DNA from: Oscillospiraceae bacterium
Lineage (GTDB): Bacteria > Bacillota > Clostridia > UMGS1840 > HGM11507
Length of the DNA stretch: 38,773 nt
Direction of reading: 5' to 3'
Assembly (NCBI GenBank): GCA_015068525.1
Contig: SVKJ01000014.1
Coordinates: 1-38,773, forward strand
Below are positions 1 through 6,882 of the stretch, piece by piece (the first letter of the stretch is position 1; the number at the start of each line of letters is the position of its first letter). Below the pieces are notes generated by a model. That model was not told the origin of the DNA and made no database searches. It saw only the letters and a program-made list of their open reading frames with translations. The position numbers were made by a program, and so were the translations under genes.

Positions 1-943
1 TTATGTTCTCTTCTTTTATATACTTTGCAAGTTCCTGGGCGGCCTTTGAAACAATAATATCTTCCTTATATATTTCCCTGTAAACATATACATTTAAGAA
101 TCTGTCCACTCTGTAAAAGTAAGCAGCGAACATATCAAGCCCATAGTCGAATGATGCATAAAAATCATAATCTTTGCTAAAATCAATTTCCATATCAGGA
201 ACCGTATGAAGATTATATGAAAACTCGTTAAAGTAGCCTCCTTTGGAAAGTCCCCATTCTCCCTCGCCTACAATCTTATAACTGTTATAATCATTCTTCT
301 TTAAATCTTCAAACATTTTCCTGTCTTCCTCTGAGAGAAATTCATTGTGGTAATAGTTTCTTGTAATGGCAAGGATATTTTTATCCTTTTTATCAAAAAA
401 CCTCTTTTTTATCCACATCTCGCTCCAGGGATTTAAAGTAAGAGTAATCTGGGGAAACAAACTTTCATCATTAATTCCTCTTATTGAAAAATCAAGTTTG
501 TTAAATTCTTCTTCGTTAGCTACCTGATATGCTTCCTCAATCCATACCCAACACAAGTATCCATGGCTTACTGTAATCGAGGTTATGGAATCAGGATTGT
601 CAAATCCTCTGAAAAGAATTTTCTGACCTGTTTCCTTAACAGTTATCTCAAGAGGTGAAATCTTAAAATCAAAAAGATGGGAAACCTTTAATCTTTCGCA
701 GGCTTTTTTAAGTTCTGAAAACTGACTGTCTTTTAAACTGTTGTAAAACTGTCTTACACATAAAAGATTTGCATTTTTATGTTTTAAAAGATGATATATG
801 TACCAAAGTGCTGCAGTAGTTGACTTTTTAGAACCTCTGCCACCTTTTACAACACGGTATCGCCCTTTAAAATCCCAGAATTCCTTATAATTTTTACCCA
901 CAGTTTTTTTTAAATCAACAACTGTTTTCTCAATCTTCAACAT
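1..943 (-). CDS. terL: Phage terminase large subunit (partial, C-terminus beyond left edge)
   Basis: The ATP-driven motor and nuclease that packages phage DNA into proheads. I translated 314 codons with no stop, running off the left edge. Visible are a Walker A (GGRGSKKSTT, residues 34-43), a hydrophobic strand plus acidic pair fitting Walker B (CWVWIEEA, 131-138), a coupling-motif-like TLTLNPWS (167-174), and the start of the RNase H-like nuclease domain (FYASFDYGLD, 261-270, with the first catalytic Asp expected at 266). Full-length family members are usually a little over 400 residues, so roughly the last quarter is missing. The ATG lies inside the end of the small-subunit gene (14-nt overlap), which suggests translational coupling. 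It belongs to a prophage or remnant extending left. Whether it is intact cannot be judged here. Confidence 0.9.
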   Translation of the reverse strand, partial: MLKIEKTVVDLKKTVGKNYKEFWDFKGRYRVVKGGRGSKKSTTAALWYIYHLLKHKNANLLCVRQFYNSLKDSQFSELKKACERLKVSHLFDFKISPLEITVKETGQKILFRGFDNPDSITSITVSHGYLCWVWIEEAYQVANEEEFNKLDFSIRGINDESLFPQITLTLNPWSEMWIKKRFFDKKDKNILAITRNYYHNEFLSEEDRKMFEDLKKNDYNSYKIVGEGEWGLSKGGYFNEFSYNLHTVPDMEIDFSKDYDFYASFDYGLDMFAAYFYRVDRFLNVYVYREIYKEDIIVSKAAQELAKYIKEENI

Positions 944-1124
944 CCCCTTTTATTATTACTGTCGGGACTGTTGTTTCTTCTTTTTTTCCTTTTTGTGTTG
1001 TAATATTAAGTATTTCTTTTGCTGCACTGATTTTAACCTTTAAGTCTTCGGCGCCGTAAATTATTTCACTTAAAGCCTTCAGTGCGTCTTCAGTGTACTT
1101 TTCGTACTTTGCTTCTTTTTTCAT
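930..1124 (-). CDS. Phage terminase small subunit-like protein (64 aa, short)
   Basis: Small protein encoded directly upstream of, and overlapping, the terminase large subunit gene. Small terminase subunits recognise the packaging site and load the large subunit. The stretch ALKALSEIIYGAEDLKVKIS followed by AAKEIL resembles the helical segment found near the C-terminus of many small terminases. At 64 residues it is much shorter than usual family members (well over 100) and has no clear N-terminal helix-turn-helix. It is either a minimal form or a truncated one. A strong ribosome site (GGGAGGG) lies about 8 nt before the ATG, so it is probably expressed. Its function is inferred mainly from position. 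Confidence 0.65.
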   Translation of the reverse strand: MKKEAKYEKYTEDALKALSEIIYGAEDLKVKISAAKEILNITTQKGKKEETTVPTVIIKGDVED

Positions 1125-1185
1125 GCCTTATTCCCTCCCTTGATCATCAGAGAATTATCCGGATATCTTCCCGATGACTAATTAT

Positions 1186-1218
1186 ATTATAAACTATTTT
1201 TTTATTTATTTTTGTCAA
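1186..1218 (-). promoter_or_regulatory. Possible promoter of the terminase genes (wide spacer)
   Basis: TTGACA at 1218-1213 and TATAAT at 1191-1186 read toward the terminase genes. Both hexamers are perfect, but the spacer is 21 nt instead of 17. A 10-bp palindrome TATCCGGATA (1156-1165) sits between this and the start codon and could be an operator. The promoter is plausible but weakly supported because of the spacing. Confidence 0.4.
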
Positions 1219-1320
1219 CTTCCGTTTTTTAAAAAGCACTACAGCCCCAAGCCTTTCTAAAAAAATTTTTAGTAATTTTCGGATTTTTTTGGAAAACCGC
1301 CTTTTGCAAAAAAACAACGC

Positions 1321-1398
1321 TCCACCATAAAAGGGACAGTCCCCAATACGGTGAAAAATCCACCATAAAAGGGACTGCCCCTTTTATGGTGGATTTTT
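1321..1398. repeat. Two copies of TCCACCATAAAAGGGAC repeat; second forms a 20-bp hairpin and ydcZ terminator
   Basis: TCCACCATAAAAGGGAC occurs at 1321-1337 and again at 1359-1375. In the second copy the arms 1354-1373 and 1379-1398 are perfectly complementary over 20 bp with a 5-nt loop. The hairpin begins at the ydcZ stop codon and, read on the minus strand, could act as its terminator. The GGGACAGTCCCC core resembles the palindromic intergenic repeats often linked to REP-associated transposases, and a GGGACAGACCCC relative is present at 3922-4019. Confidence 0.75.
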
Positions 1399-1828
1399 AA
1401 CTTTTATATTTAAATATTATTACGCCTGCTATCATTAAACCTATTCCGATATACTTGGTTAAGGTAAACGGAACTTTTTCAGAGCCAAAAAGTCCAAACG
1501 CGTCAATAATTGCTGCAACTAAAAGTTGTGCAATTAAAATTACCGAAATCGCAACAGTCGGACTTAAATTTTTTATAGCAAGCATAACCGTAAGAGTTAT
1601 AACAAACCCTATAATTCCCCCAAACAAATAAAGTTTATTAACCTCGCCTACCTTAGTTATATCCCCTTTCCCAAAAATAAGCATCACAATAAGTGCAATT
1701 AAAAAAGCAGAGCCTTGTACAATAGTATTAGACTCAAAAAGTCCTATTTTTTCGCTCAGCCTTGTATTAAAAACACCCTGAACGCTCATGGCTGCACCTG
1801 CTAATGCCGCAAATATAAAACCTAACAT
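1397..1828 (-). CDS. DMT-superfamily transporter, YdcZ (DUF606) family
   Basis: Small integral membrane protein of the drug/metabolite transporter superfamily. YdcZ-type proteins are short (about 140 residues, four to five membrane helices) and probably work as dimers; their substrate is generally unknown. From the chosen ATG the product is 143 residues with hydrophobic segments at roughly 1-17, 32-51, 65-84, 89-110 and 121-138. I chose the ATG at 1828 (MLGFIF) over an upstream in-frame GTG because GAGGTG lies at the right distance from the ATG. That ribosome site lies in the 3' arm of a 16-bp hairpin (1831-1870), so translation or read-through from the hemolysin III gene upstream may be controlled. 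It is the last gene of the marR-degV-hemolysin III cluster. Confidence 0.8.
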   Translation of the reverse strand: MLGFIFAALAGAAMSVQGVFNTRLSEKIGLFESNTIVQGSAFLIALIVMLIFGKGDITKVGEVNKLYLFGGIIGFVITLTVMLAIKNLSPTVAISVILIAQLLVAAIIDAFGLFGSEKVPFTLTKYIGIGLMIAGVIIFKYKS

Positions 1829-1830
1829 AA

Positions 1831-1870
1831 AAAACACCTCATTTATATTTTTAAATAAATGAGGTGTTTT
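1831..1870 (-). terminator. 16-bp hairpin between hemolysin III and ydcZ genes, masking the ydcZ ribosome site
   Basis: Arms 1831-1846 and 1855-1870 are perfectly complementary (16 bp, 8-nt loop) and, on the minus strand, are followed by U residues. It looks like a terminator for the hemolysin III transcript. The 3' arm contains GAGGTG, the Shine-Dalgarno of ydcZ, so the same structure would also hide that site. Confidence 0.75.
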
Positions 1871-1873
1871 TAT

Positions 1874-2551
1874 TCAATTCAATGTATAAAGCACTATTGC
1901 AAAAAAATGCATAAGGCTTCCTAACACAGTGAAAATATGAAATATTGCGTGAATTCCCGGTTTCTTTGCACCAACAAGATACAAAACTGCACCAATTGTG
2001 TAAAGAATTCCACCTATAAGTATTAAGATAAACTCACCCTTTTCAAATATAAACGGTATCTTATTTGCTACCAAAATTATGCACCAGCCCATAAGAAGAT
2101 AACATATAATTGAAAAAAGGGTGTATTTTTTTAAATCAATGGAATTAAATACTATTCCAAGTATTGCAGCGGCCCATACAACAGCGAAAATTGTCCAGCC
2201 AAGCACCGGACTATACTCTCTAACGCTTACTAAAGCAACGGGCGTATATGTTCCCGCAATCAACATAAAAATTGTGCAATGGTCTAAAATCTGCATAACT
2301 TTTTTTGCCGTAAGACGAGGACTTAAAAGATGATAAATTGACGATATTGTATACATTAAAGTCATTGACGCACCAAAAATCGCACCACCCACAACACCAT
2401 AAACCGAATGGTTTATTGCTGCCGTTACAATGCATAAAACGGTTGCAACAATACCAAGCGCTCCGCCTACCATATGAGTTACTGAATTAAATATTTCGTC
2501 TTTTTTTGTATAAGAAGGAAGTTTTCTGTCTTTTAATTTTGTTCTTTTCAT
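1874..2551 (-). CDS. trhA: Hemolysin III / TrhA family membrane protein (PAQR superfamily)
   Basis: Seven-helix membrane protein of the hemolysin III family, related to eukaryotic PAQR receptors and linked in bacteria to membrane homeostasis; a hemolytic role is usually not established. The 225 residues match family length. Conserved features are visible: the N-terminal FNSVTHMVGG (His in helix 1), SSIYHL, the acidic/His segment LDHCTIFMLIAGTYTP, and the C-terminal GIHAIFHIFTVLGSLMHF with the histidines thought to bind a metal. It lies 8 nt downstream of the DegV gene, which suggests co-transcription in a MarR-controlled unit. Because DegV proteins bind fatty acids, a shared lipid or membrane theme is a reasonable inference. 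Confidence 0.9.
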   Translation of the reverse strand: MKRTKLKDRKLPSYTKKDEIFNSVTHMVGGALGIVATVLCIVTAAINHSVYGVVGGAIFGASMTLMYTISSIYHLLSPRLTAKKVMQILDHCTIFMLIAGTYTPVALVSVREYSPVLGWTIFAVVWAAAILGIVFNSIDLKKYTLFSIICYLLMGWCIILVANKIPFIFEKGEFILILIGGILYTIGAVLYLVGAKKPGIHAIFHIFTVLGSLMHFFAIVLYTLN

Positions 2552-2559
2552 ATCTATAC

Positions 2560-3387
2560 CTACTTTTCAAATCCTACAAGAAGTCCGCCCTCTTCAGCAT
2601 AGAAACTGCAAAGGACACCTGTTTTTTGAATTTTTACTTTTGCACTTAAAAATAATTCGGAGATTTTTTTCTTTACCATATTTGCCGCTTCTTCGTTAAA
2701 ACAATGTGAAATTATCACTTTCTTTCCCATATATCCTTCATCAATCATTGCTTTAATCAAACTTGATATTGCCTTCTTTTCTCCCCTTGATTTTACAAGT
2801 GGTTCTAAAGTTCCCTCATCACTTGCTTTGCCGATTAAACGAATTCCTAAAATATTTGCAATCGCTGAAACAGTATGGCTTACTCTTCCGTTATTTGCAA
2901 GATTTTTTAAGGATTCAAGCATAAAACAAAGCCCTGTTGACTTCTTATATTCAGTTATTTCATTCTTTATTTCGTCAAACGACTTACCCTCTTTATGTAA
3001 CTCTGCAATTTTTTCAACCATGAGAGTCATTTCAGGACCTGCCGACAAAGAATCAATAACGTAAACTTTACTATCAGGATTTTGTTCCATATACATATTC
3101 GCCGCAACAGATGCAGAATTAAAACTTCCCGAAAGCCCGCTTGTTATTGTAACAGCAAATATTTCATCTGCTCCCGAAAAAGCCTCAAGCCAGTCTGCAC
3201 TCGATGGGCAGGAAGACCCTGACTTATCTTTATAATCTTTTAAAAATGTAACCATTTCATAAACATCGGCATCGCAAAGGTCACAAAACTCTTTGTCACC
3301 TGCAATTATTTTTAAAGGTACACTATTAAATTCTACGCCCTCAACATTAAAAATATCACATGACGAATCTGAAACTATTTTAAACAT
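2560..3387 (-). CDS. DegV family protein (fatty-acid-binding, FakB-like)
   Basis: DegV/FakB proteins bind a fatty acid and, with the kinase FakA, present it for phosphorylation and entry into phospholipid synthesis; many paralogues have unknown ligands. The 275 residues are normal for the family. Motifs include SDSSCD at residues 7-12 (N-terminal ligand-binding strand), TSGLSGSFNSA (about 102-112), the SAGPEM region, and NNGRVS, a conserved C-terminal-domain motif. The gene follows marR by 10 nt and precedes the hemolysin III gene by 8 nt, so the three probably form one operon. The ligand cannot be assigned from sequence. Confidence 0.9.
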   Translation of the reverse strand: MFKIVSDSSCDIFNVEGVEFNSVPLKIIAGDKEFCDLCDADVYEMVTFLKDYKDKSGSSCPSSADWLEAFSGADEIFAVTITSGLSGSFNSASVAANMYMEQNPDSKVYVIDSLSAGPEMTLMVEKIAELHKEGKSFDEIKNEITEYKKSTGLCFMLESLKNLANNGRVSHTVSAIANILGIRLIGKASDEGTLEPLVKSRGEKKAISSLIKAMIDEGYMGKKVIISHCFNEEAANMVKKKISELFLSAKVKIQKTGVLCSFYAEEGGLLVGFEK

Positions 3388-3397
3388 ATCCTTACCT

Positions 3398-3856
3398 CTA
3401 TTCTTTACTTTCTATACTTGAATAAAATTCGCTTAAATTACTTATTATCTTTGAAAATACTTTATAAAAAATATCCAGTTCCTCATCTGAACAGCCTTCA
3501 GCACAGGTTTCGCTGATAAAGGTTATAATTTTTACCATTTCGTTATATACGTCCATCCCCTCTGCCGTCATAAAATATTTTGCCCTGTATTTCTTATCCT
3601 TATCCTCATTATACATTTCAACAAGTTTTTTCTTCTTAAGAAAATTAAGATTTTTAGATATCCACGCCTTATCCTCTTTACACAGCCAACAAAGTTCTGA
3701 TGCAGTAAGACCATCTAAATTTTTCCCTAAATAAAAAAGTACATTAAGATTTGCAGCCTTCAGATCAAGATTGTTCATTTCATGAATCTTTATCTTCATT
3801 ATATATTTGTAAGCAAGATTTATCTTAGTTGTAAACTCCTCATATCTTTCTAACAT
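3398..3856 (-). CDS. MarR-family winged-helix transcriptional regulator
   Basis: Dimeric repressor-type regulator of 152 residues. The central part (LDGLTASELCWLCKEDKAWI, continuing SKNLNFLKKKKLVEM) fits the MarR recognition helix and wing, flanked by helical N- and C-terminal dimerisation segments. It is the first gene of a likely operon with degV, the hemolysin III gene and possibly ydcZ. A strong Shine-Dalgarno (CGGAGG) precedes the ATG. Two palindromes of form TTGTTGA-N4-TCAACAA bracket its promoter, the classical picture for MarR autoregulation. The inducing ligand is unknown. Given the downstream DegV and membrane genes, a fatty-acid or membrane-active signal is a guess only. Confidence 0.9.
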   Translation of the reverse strand: MLERYEEFTTKINLAYKYIMKIKIHEMNNLDLKAANLNVLFYLGKNLDGLTASELCWLCKEDKAWISKNLNFLKKKKLVEMYNEDKDKKYRAKYFMTAEGMDVYNEMVKIITFISETCAEGCSDEELDIFYKVFSKIISNLSEFYSSIESKE

Positions 3857-3875
3857 ATTTTACCTCCGCAAAACA

Positions 3876-3932
3876 TTTGTTGACGCATCAACAAATTTAT
3901 TTTACCACTATTTTGTTGATATGTCAACAAAA
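3876..3932 (-). promoter_or_regulatory. marR promoter with two palindromic operators
   Basis: On the minus strand TTGACA (3927-3922), a 17-nt spacer and TAAAAT (3904-3899) form a near-ideal sigma-A promoter. Operator 1 is the 20-nt palindrome at 3876-3895, arms TTTGTTGA and TCAACAAA; operator 2 at 3911-3932 has perfect 9-nt arms TTTTGTTGA and TCAACAAAA. One overlaps the -35 and the other lies just downstream of the -10, so a bound MarR dimer at either would block RNA polymerase. Confidence 0.85.
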
Positions 3933-4019
3933 AAATATGGACGCAAAAGGGACAGACCCCAAAACGTCCATGTCAACAAAAAAATATGGACGCAAAAGGG
4001 ACAGACCCCAAAACGTCCA
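3922..4019. repeat. Two tandem copies of a 49-bp repeat with internal hairpin
   Basis: 3922-3970 and 3971-4019 are the same 49-bp sequence back to back. Each begins with TGTCAACAAAA, a half of marR operator 2, and holds ATGGACG and CGTCCAT arms around a GGGACAGACCCC core, so each can fold as a hairpin. The core resembles the repeats at 1321-1398. The duplication starts inside the operator, so it has copied a MarR half-site. Confidence 0.9.
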
Positions 4020-4391
4020 TATTTAATGAATAATGAATGATGAATAATGAATAATTGCGGTAAAAGAACATAGTTGTATTAATTCACAATAAAACGCAAA
4101 ACGCCGTATGGCATGTTTTGCGTCCTTAACGTTTGCCTTTTAATGCAAACCTTTACATCTCCTTTATTAATTTAAGTGGCTCGATGCCGCTTAAATTAAT
4201 TGGAGATAGGAAAAATTGTTCAGATTGAATGAAAATGGTCTCGTCGGCGTACGTTGTACGGTAGAGAGCATTTTCATTCAAAGTGCAAAGCATTTAATTT
4301 CATAAATTGCTTTAGCAATTTATACCTTATAAAAAAAGAGAATGCTTTTGCATTCTCCTAAAAATTTGCTTTGCACGTTCTGGACAACTTT
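4020..4391. repeat. Gene-free block of nested inverted repeats
   Basis: No coding region is supported. An ATAATGAATGATGAATAATG string (4030-4049, reverse complement of one at 32800) is followed by hairpins: 4094-4123 (ACGCAAAAC/GTTTTGCGT around GCCGTATGGC), 4157-4207 (ATCTCC and ATTAATTTAAG arms), 4225-4281 (13-bp arms), and a pair GTGCAAAGCA (4283-4292)/TGCTTTGCAC (4367-4376) enclosing ATAAATTGC-TTTA-GCAATTTAT (4302-4323) and the proC terminator. It looks like a composite of several palindromic repeat units. Confidence 0.8.
4331..4357 (-). terminator. proC terminator
   Basis: GAGAATGC (4338-4345), loop TTTT, GCATTCTC (4350-4357). On the minus strand the stem is followed by seven U residues (4337-4331), 35 bp past the proC stop codon. 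This is a textbook intrinsic terminator. Confidence 0.85.
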
Positions 4392-5174
4392 TTACATTTC
4401 CTTAGCGCGTTTGTAGCATTCATTCATCGCACTAAGTATTGCTCCCCTGAAATTGTTATCCTCAAGTTCTTTAACCGCACGAATTGTTGTACCGTTAGGC
4501 GAACACACCATATCCTTTAATTTAGCAGGATGAATACCCGTATCCAAAACCATTTTTGCAGAACCCAAAACTGCTTGTGCCGCCATTTTCAACGCACTTT
4601 CTCTGTCAAGTCCGTTATATACTCCGCCATCTGCCAAAGTTTCTATAAGCATATAGATATATGCAGGAGAACTACTTGCGACAGCGATGGTGGCGTCAAT
4701 AAGTTCTTCTTTTATAACCTGAACTTTTCCCGATTTTTCAAAAAGGCTCTTTACAAAATCAAATTCTTCATCTTCCACATTTTCGCCTTTTGCCATAACA
4801 GTCATACCCTCAGAAACCATAAGAGGTGTATTAGGCATTGTTCTTATAATTTTATTACTGCCTTTAAGGTAAGAAGAAACTCTCTTAATAGTTATACCTG
4901 GTGCAACAGTTACGATTACTTTATTTTCAATTTCCCCCATCTTAGATAAAACATCATCATAAAACTGAGGTTTTACGGTAAGGAAAATGATATCGCTCAT
5001 CAAGGCATCTTTTAATTCTTTACACGCTAAAAATCCATCGGCTTCAAATTTTTTTAAAACATCGCAACTTATATCATATACCGATATATCATCTTTATTT
5101 AAAAAGCCATCTTTAGTTATCCCGCCAATTATTGCCGATGCAATATTTCCTGCACCGATAAATGAAATTTTCAT
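4392..5174 (-). CDS. proC: Pyrroline-5-carboxylate reductase
   Basis: Catalyses the last step of proline synthesis, reducing 1-pyrroline-5-carboxylate with NAD(P)H in the cytoplasm. The 260 residues fit the family. The N-terminal Rossmann motif GAGNIASAIIGG (7-18), the conserved MPNTP segment, and the C-terminal substrate and dimer region (SSSPAYIYMLIETLADGGV, then the MVCSPNGTTIRAVKELE signature) are all visible. The ribosome site GGAGAGG lies directly before the ATG. The gene sits behind an aminotransferase gene, but a strong terminator hairpin separates the two, so its expression may depend on read-through or on a promoter near the end of the upstream gene. Confidence 0.95.
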   Translation of the reverse strand: MKISFIGAGNIASAIIGGITKDGFLNKDDISVYDISCDVLKKFEADGFLACKELKDALMSDIIFLTVKPQFYDDVLSKMGEIENKVIVTVAPGITIKRVSSYLKGSNKIIRTMPNTPLMVSEGMTVMAKGENVEDEEFDFVKSLFEKSGKVQVIKEELIDATIAVASSSPAYIYMLIETLADGGVYNGLDRESALKMAAQAVLGSAKMVLDTGIHPAKLKDMVCSPNGTTIRAVKELEDNNFRGAILSAMNECYKRAKEM

Positions 5175-5191
5175 AAAAACCTCTCCTTTTT

Positions 5192-5217
5192 AAAAAAAGT
5201 CTATCCTATGATAGACT
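5192..5217 (-). terminator. Terminator between aminotransferase gene and proC
   Basis: AGTCTATC (5198-5205), loop CTAT, GATAGACT (5210-5217), followed on the minus strand by a run of U (5198-5192). The proC ribosome site begins a few nucleotides later, so the structure could work as an attenuator between the two genes. Confidence 0.8.
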
Positions 5218-5236
5218 CTTTTTTATAATATCACTA

Positions 5237-6439
5237 TTATGATAATTTTTCAATAAATATTTTTAATCTTTTTATACCTTCATTTATGTTATCCATACTT
5301 GTAGCATAAGACCATCTTACATAATTCGGGGCACCAAAACCCGTACCCGGTACAAGTGCAAGTTTAACTTCACAAAGCAGTAATTCACATAATGTATCAA
5401 CATCTGAAATTACAGTATCTTTATATTTTTTACTAAATAATCCGGATACGTTCATCATTACATAAAACGCTCCGTCAGGCTTAATAGAAGATACACCTTC
5501 AATCCCGTTTATTAATTCTACAAGATGATTTCTTCTTTCAAAAAACGCATTTTTCATTATCTTGATTTCGTCTTTCGGACCATTTAAGGCAGCAGTTGCA
5601 GCAACCTGAGCAATAGAGTTCGGATTAGAGGTTGCATGACTTTGAATGTTTGCCATCGCTTTTGCAATTTTAGAATTTGATGCAGTGTAACCTATTCTCC
5701 AACCGGTCATAGCATAGGTTTTTGAAACACCGTTAACAATTATTGTCAAATCCTTAATTTCATCACCAAATGAAGCAATACTTACAAAACTTTCCTTGCC
5801 GTCATATACAAGTGCTTCATAGATTTCGTCAGAAATAACATATATATTATTTTTCACACAAAATTCTGCAATTTCTTTTAATTCGCTCTTAGTATATAAC
5901 ATACCTGTAGGGTTAGACGGATTATTTAGAACAAGTGCTTTAGTTTTTTTAGTTACAACATTTTCAAGGTCAGAAACTTTAAACTTAAAGTTATTTTCTT
6001 CACAAGTTTCTAAAAATACAGGTGTTCCATCTGCAATTTTAACCATTTCAGGATAACTTACCCAGAATGGTGCAGGGATAACAACCTCGTCACCGGGATT
6101 TAAAATTGCCATAAACGCATTAACAAGCGAATGTTTTGCGCCGTTTGAAACTACAATATCAGAAATTTCATAATCAAGTGAATTTTCATCCTTTAATTTC
6201 TTAACAATTGCTTTTTTAAGTTCTATTGTTCCGGAAGCAGGGGTATATTTAGTAAATCCATCGTTAATCGCATTGATTGCCGCTTCCTTTATGTGCTTTG
6301 GTGTGTCAAAATCAGGTTCTCCCGCACCGAAACCAACAACATCTATTCCCTCTTTTTTCATCTCTTTGAATTTAGAGTCAATAGCCAGTGTAGGCGATGG
6401 GGAAATTCCCATTGATTTATTACTTATGGTTAAACCCAT
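5237..6439 (-). CDS. PLP-dependent aminotransferase, class I (aspartate aminotransferase-like)
   Basis: Fold-type I aminotransferase, most like AspC/AspB enzymes of Firmicutes that move the amino group between aspartate and 2-oxoglutarate. From the chosen start it has 400 residues, normal for the family. Visible are the substrate-loop GAGEPDFDTP, NNPSNPTG with the cofactor-contacting Asn, the SDEIYE segment with the Asp that binds the pyridine nitrogen, and VSKTYAMTGWRIGY, whose Lys (about 240) forms the Schiff base. I chose ATG 6439 (MGLTIS) because GGAGG lies 8 nt upstream; a longer frame to 6472 has no such site. The exact substrate among class I aminotransferases is not certain. Confidence 0.9.
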   Translation of the reverse strand: MGLTISNKSMGISPSPTLAIDSKFKEMKKEGIDVVGFGAGEPDFDTPKHIKEAAINAINDGFTKYTPASGTIELKKAIVKKLKDENSLDYEISDIVVSNGAKHSLVNAFMAILNPGDEVVIPAPFWVSYPEMVKIADGTPVFLETCEENNFKFKVSDLENVVTKKTKALVLNNPSNPTGMLYTKSELKEIAEFCVKNNIYVISDEIYEALVYDGKESFVSIASFGDEIKDLTIIVNGVSKTYAMTGWRIGYTASNSKIAKAMANIQSHATSNPNSIAQVAATAALNGPKDEIKIMKNAFFERRNHLVELINGIEGVSSIKPDGAFYVMMNVSGLFSKKYKDTVISDVDTLCELLLCEVKLALVPGTGFGAPNYVRWSYATSMDNINEGIKRLKIFIEKLS

Positions 6440-6477
6440 TACAATTCCTCCATGAATAAATATTATCAACATATTTC

Positions 6478-6506
6478 ATTTTAACACACTTTTGTGCCAT
6501 TTTCAA
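6478..6506 (-). promoter_or_regulatory. Promoter of the aminotransferase gene
   Basis: TTGAAA (6506-6501), 17-nt spacer, TAAAAT (6483-6478) on the minus strand, about 40 nt before the start codon at 6439. It is close to the sigma-A consensus with ideal spacing. Confidence 0.75.
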
Positions 6507-6528
6507 GTAAATTTTTGAAATTTTTAAA

Positions 6529-6882
6529 TTATGAAATTTCAAAAGCGTCTTTTATATGATTTATCTTAAATTTTGAAAGATACACTTCAATAACATCAAA
6601 ACGTACCTTTTTATCATAAAGATGTTTCATATTTATATAACACCTTGTTGCAAAAATTATGCTCTTCTTTTTATAATATGTAACAGCTTCCTTTGCCTCG
6701 CCGTAACTTAAATCTTTTCTCGTTTTAACCTCTACTATTGCAATTTCATCATCTTTTGATGCAATAATATCAATTTCTCCGCCTTTTACAAAAAAATTTC
6801 TTTCTAAAATTTTATAGCCTTTTAATCTAAGGTAAAGTTCTGCTATATTTTCTCCAAGATTTCCTTTTTGTCTTTTGTTCAT
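6529..6882 (-). CDS. yraN: YraN family protein (UPF0102), putative endonuclease
   Basis: Small protein with a restriction-endonuclease-like fold; its biological role is unresolved, though it is often encoded next to rnhB. The 117 residues match the family. The N-terminal KGNLGENIAELYLRLKGYKI and the core GGEIDIIASKDDEIAIVEVK, carrying the D-x(n)-E-x-K nuclease pattern, are clear. The start overlaps the rnhB stop codon by 4 nt. This is the last gene of the long ribosomal/SRP operon. An A/T-rich hairpin after it (about 6510-6541) may be a weak terminator. Confidence 0.9.
   Translation of the reverse strand: MNKRQKGNLGENIAELYLRLKGYKILERNFFVKGGEIDIIASKDDEIAIVEVKTRKDLSYGEAKEAVTYYKKKSIIFATRCYINMKHLYDKKVRFDVIEVYLSKFKINHIKDAFEIS

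Noticed and set aside
4020..4391. tRNA or riboswitch in the proC-marR gap
   Set aside because: The hairpins lack tRNA invariant positions (TTCGA arm, CCA-acceptor pairing) and I recognise no riboswitch core; repeats explain the structure.
4530..4949. A 139-codon plus-strand frame inside proC
   Set aside because: Antisense to a well-supported proC; no ribosome site and no recognisable domain.
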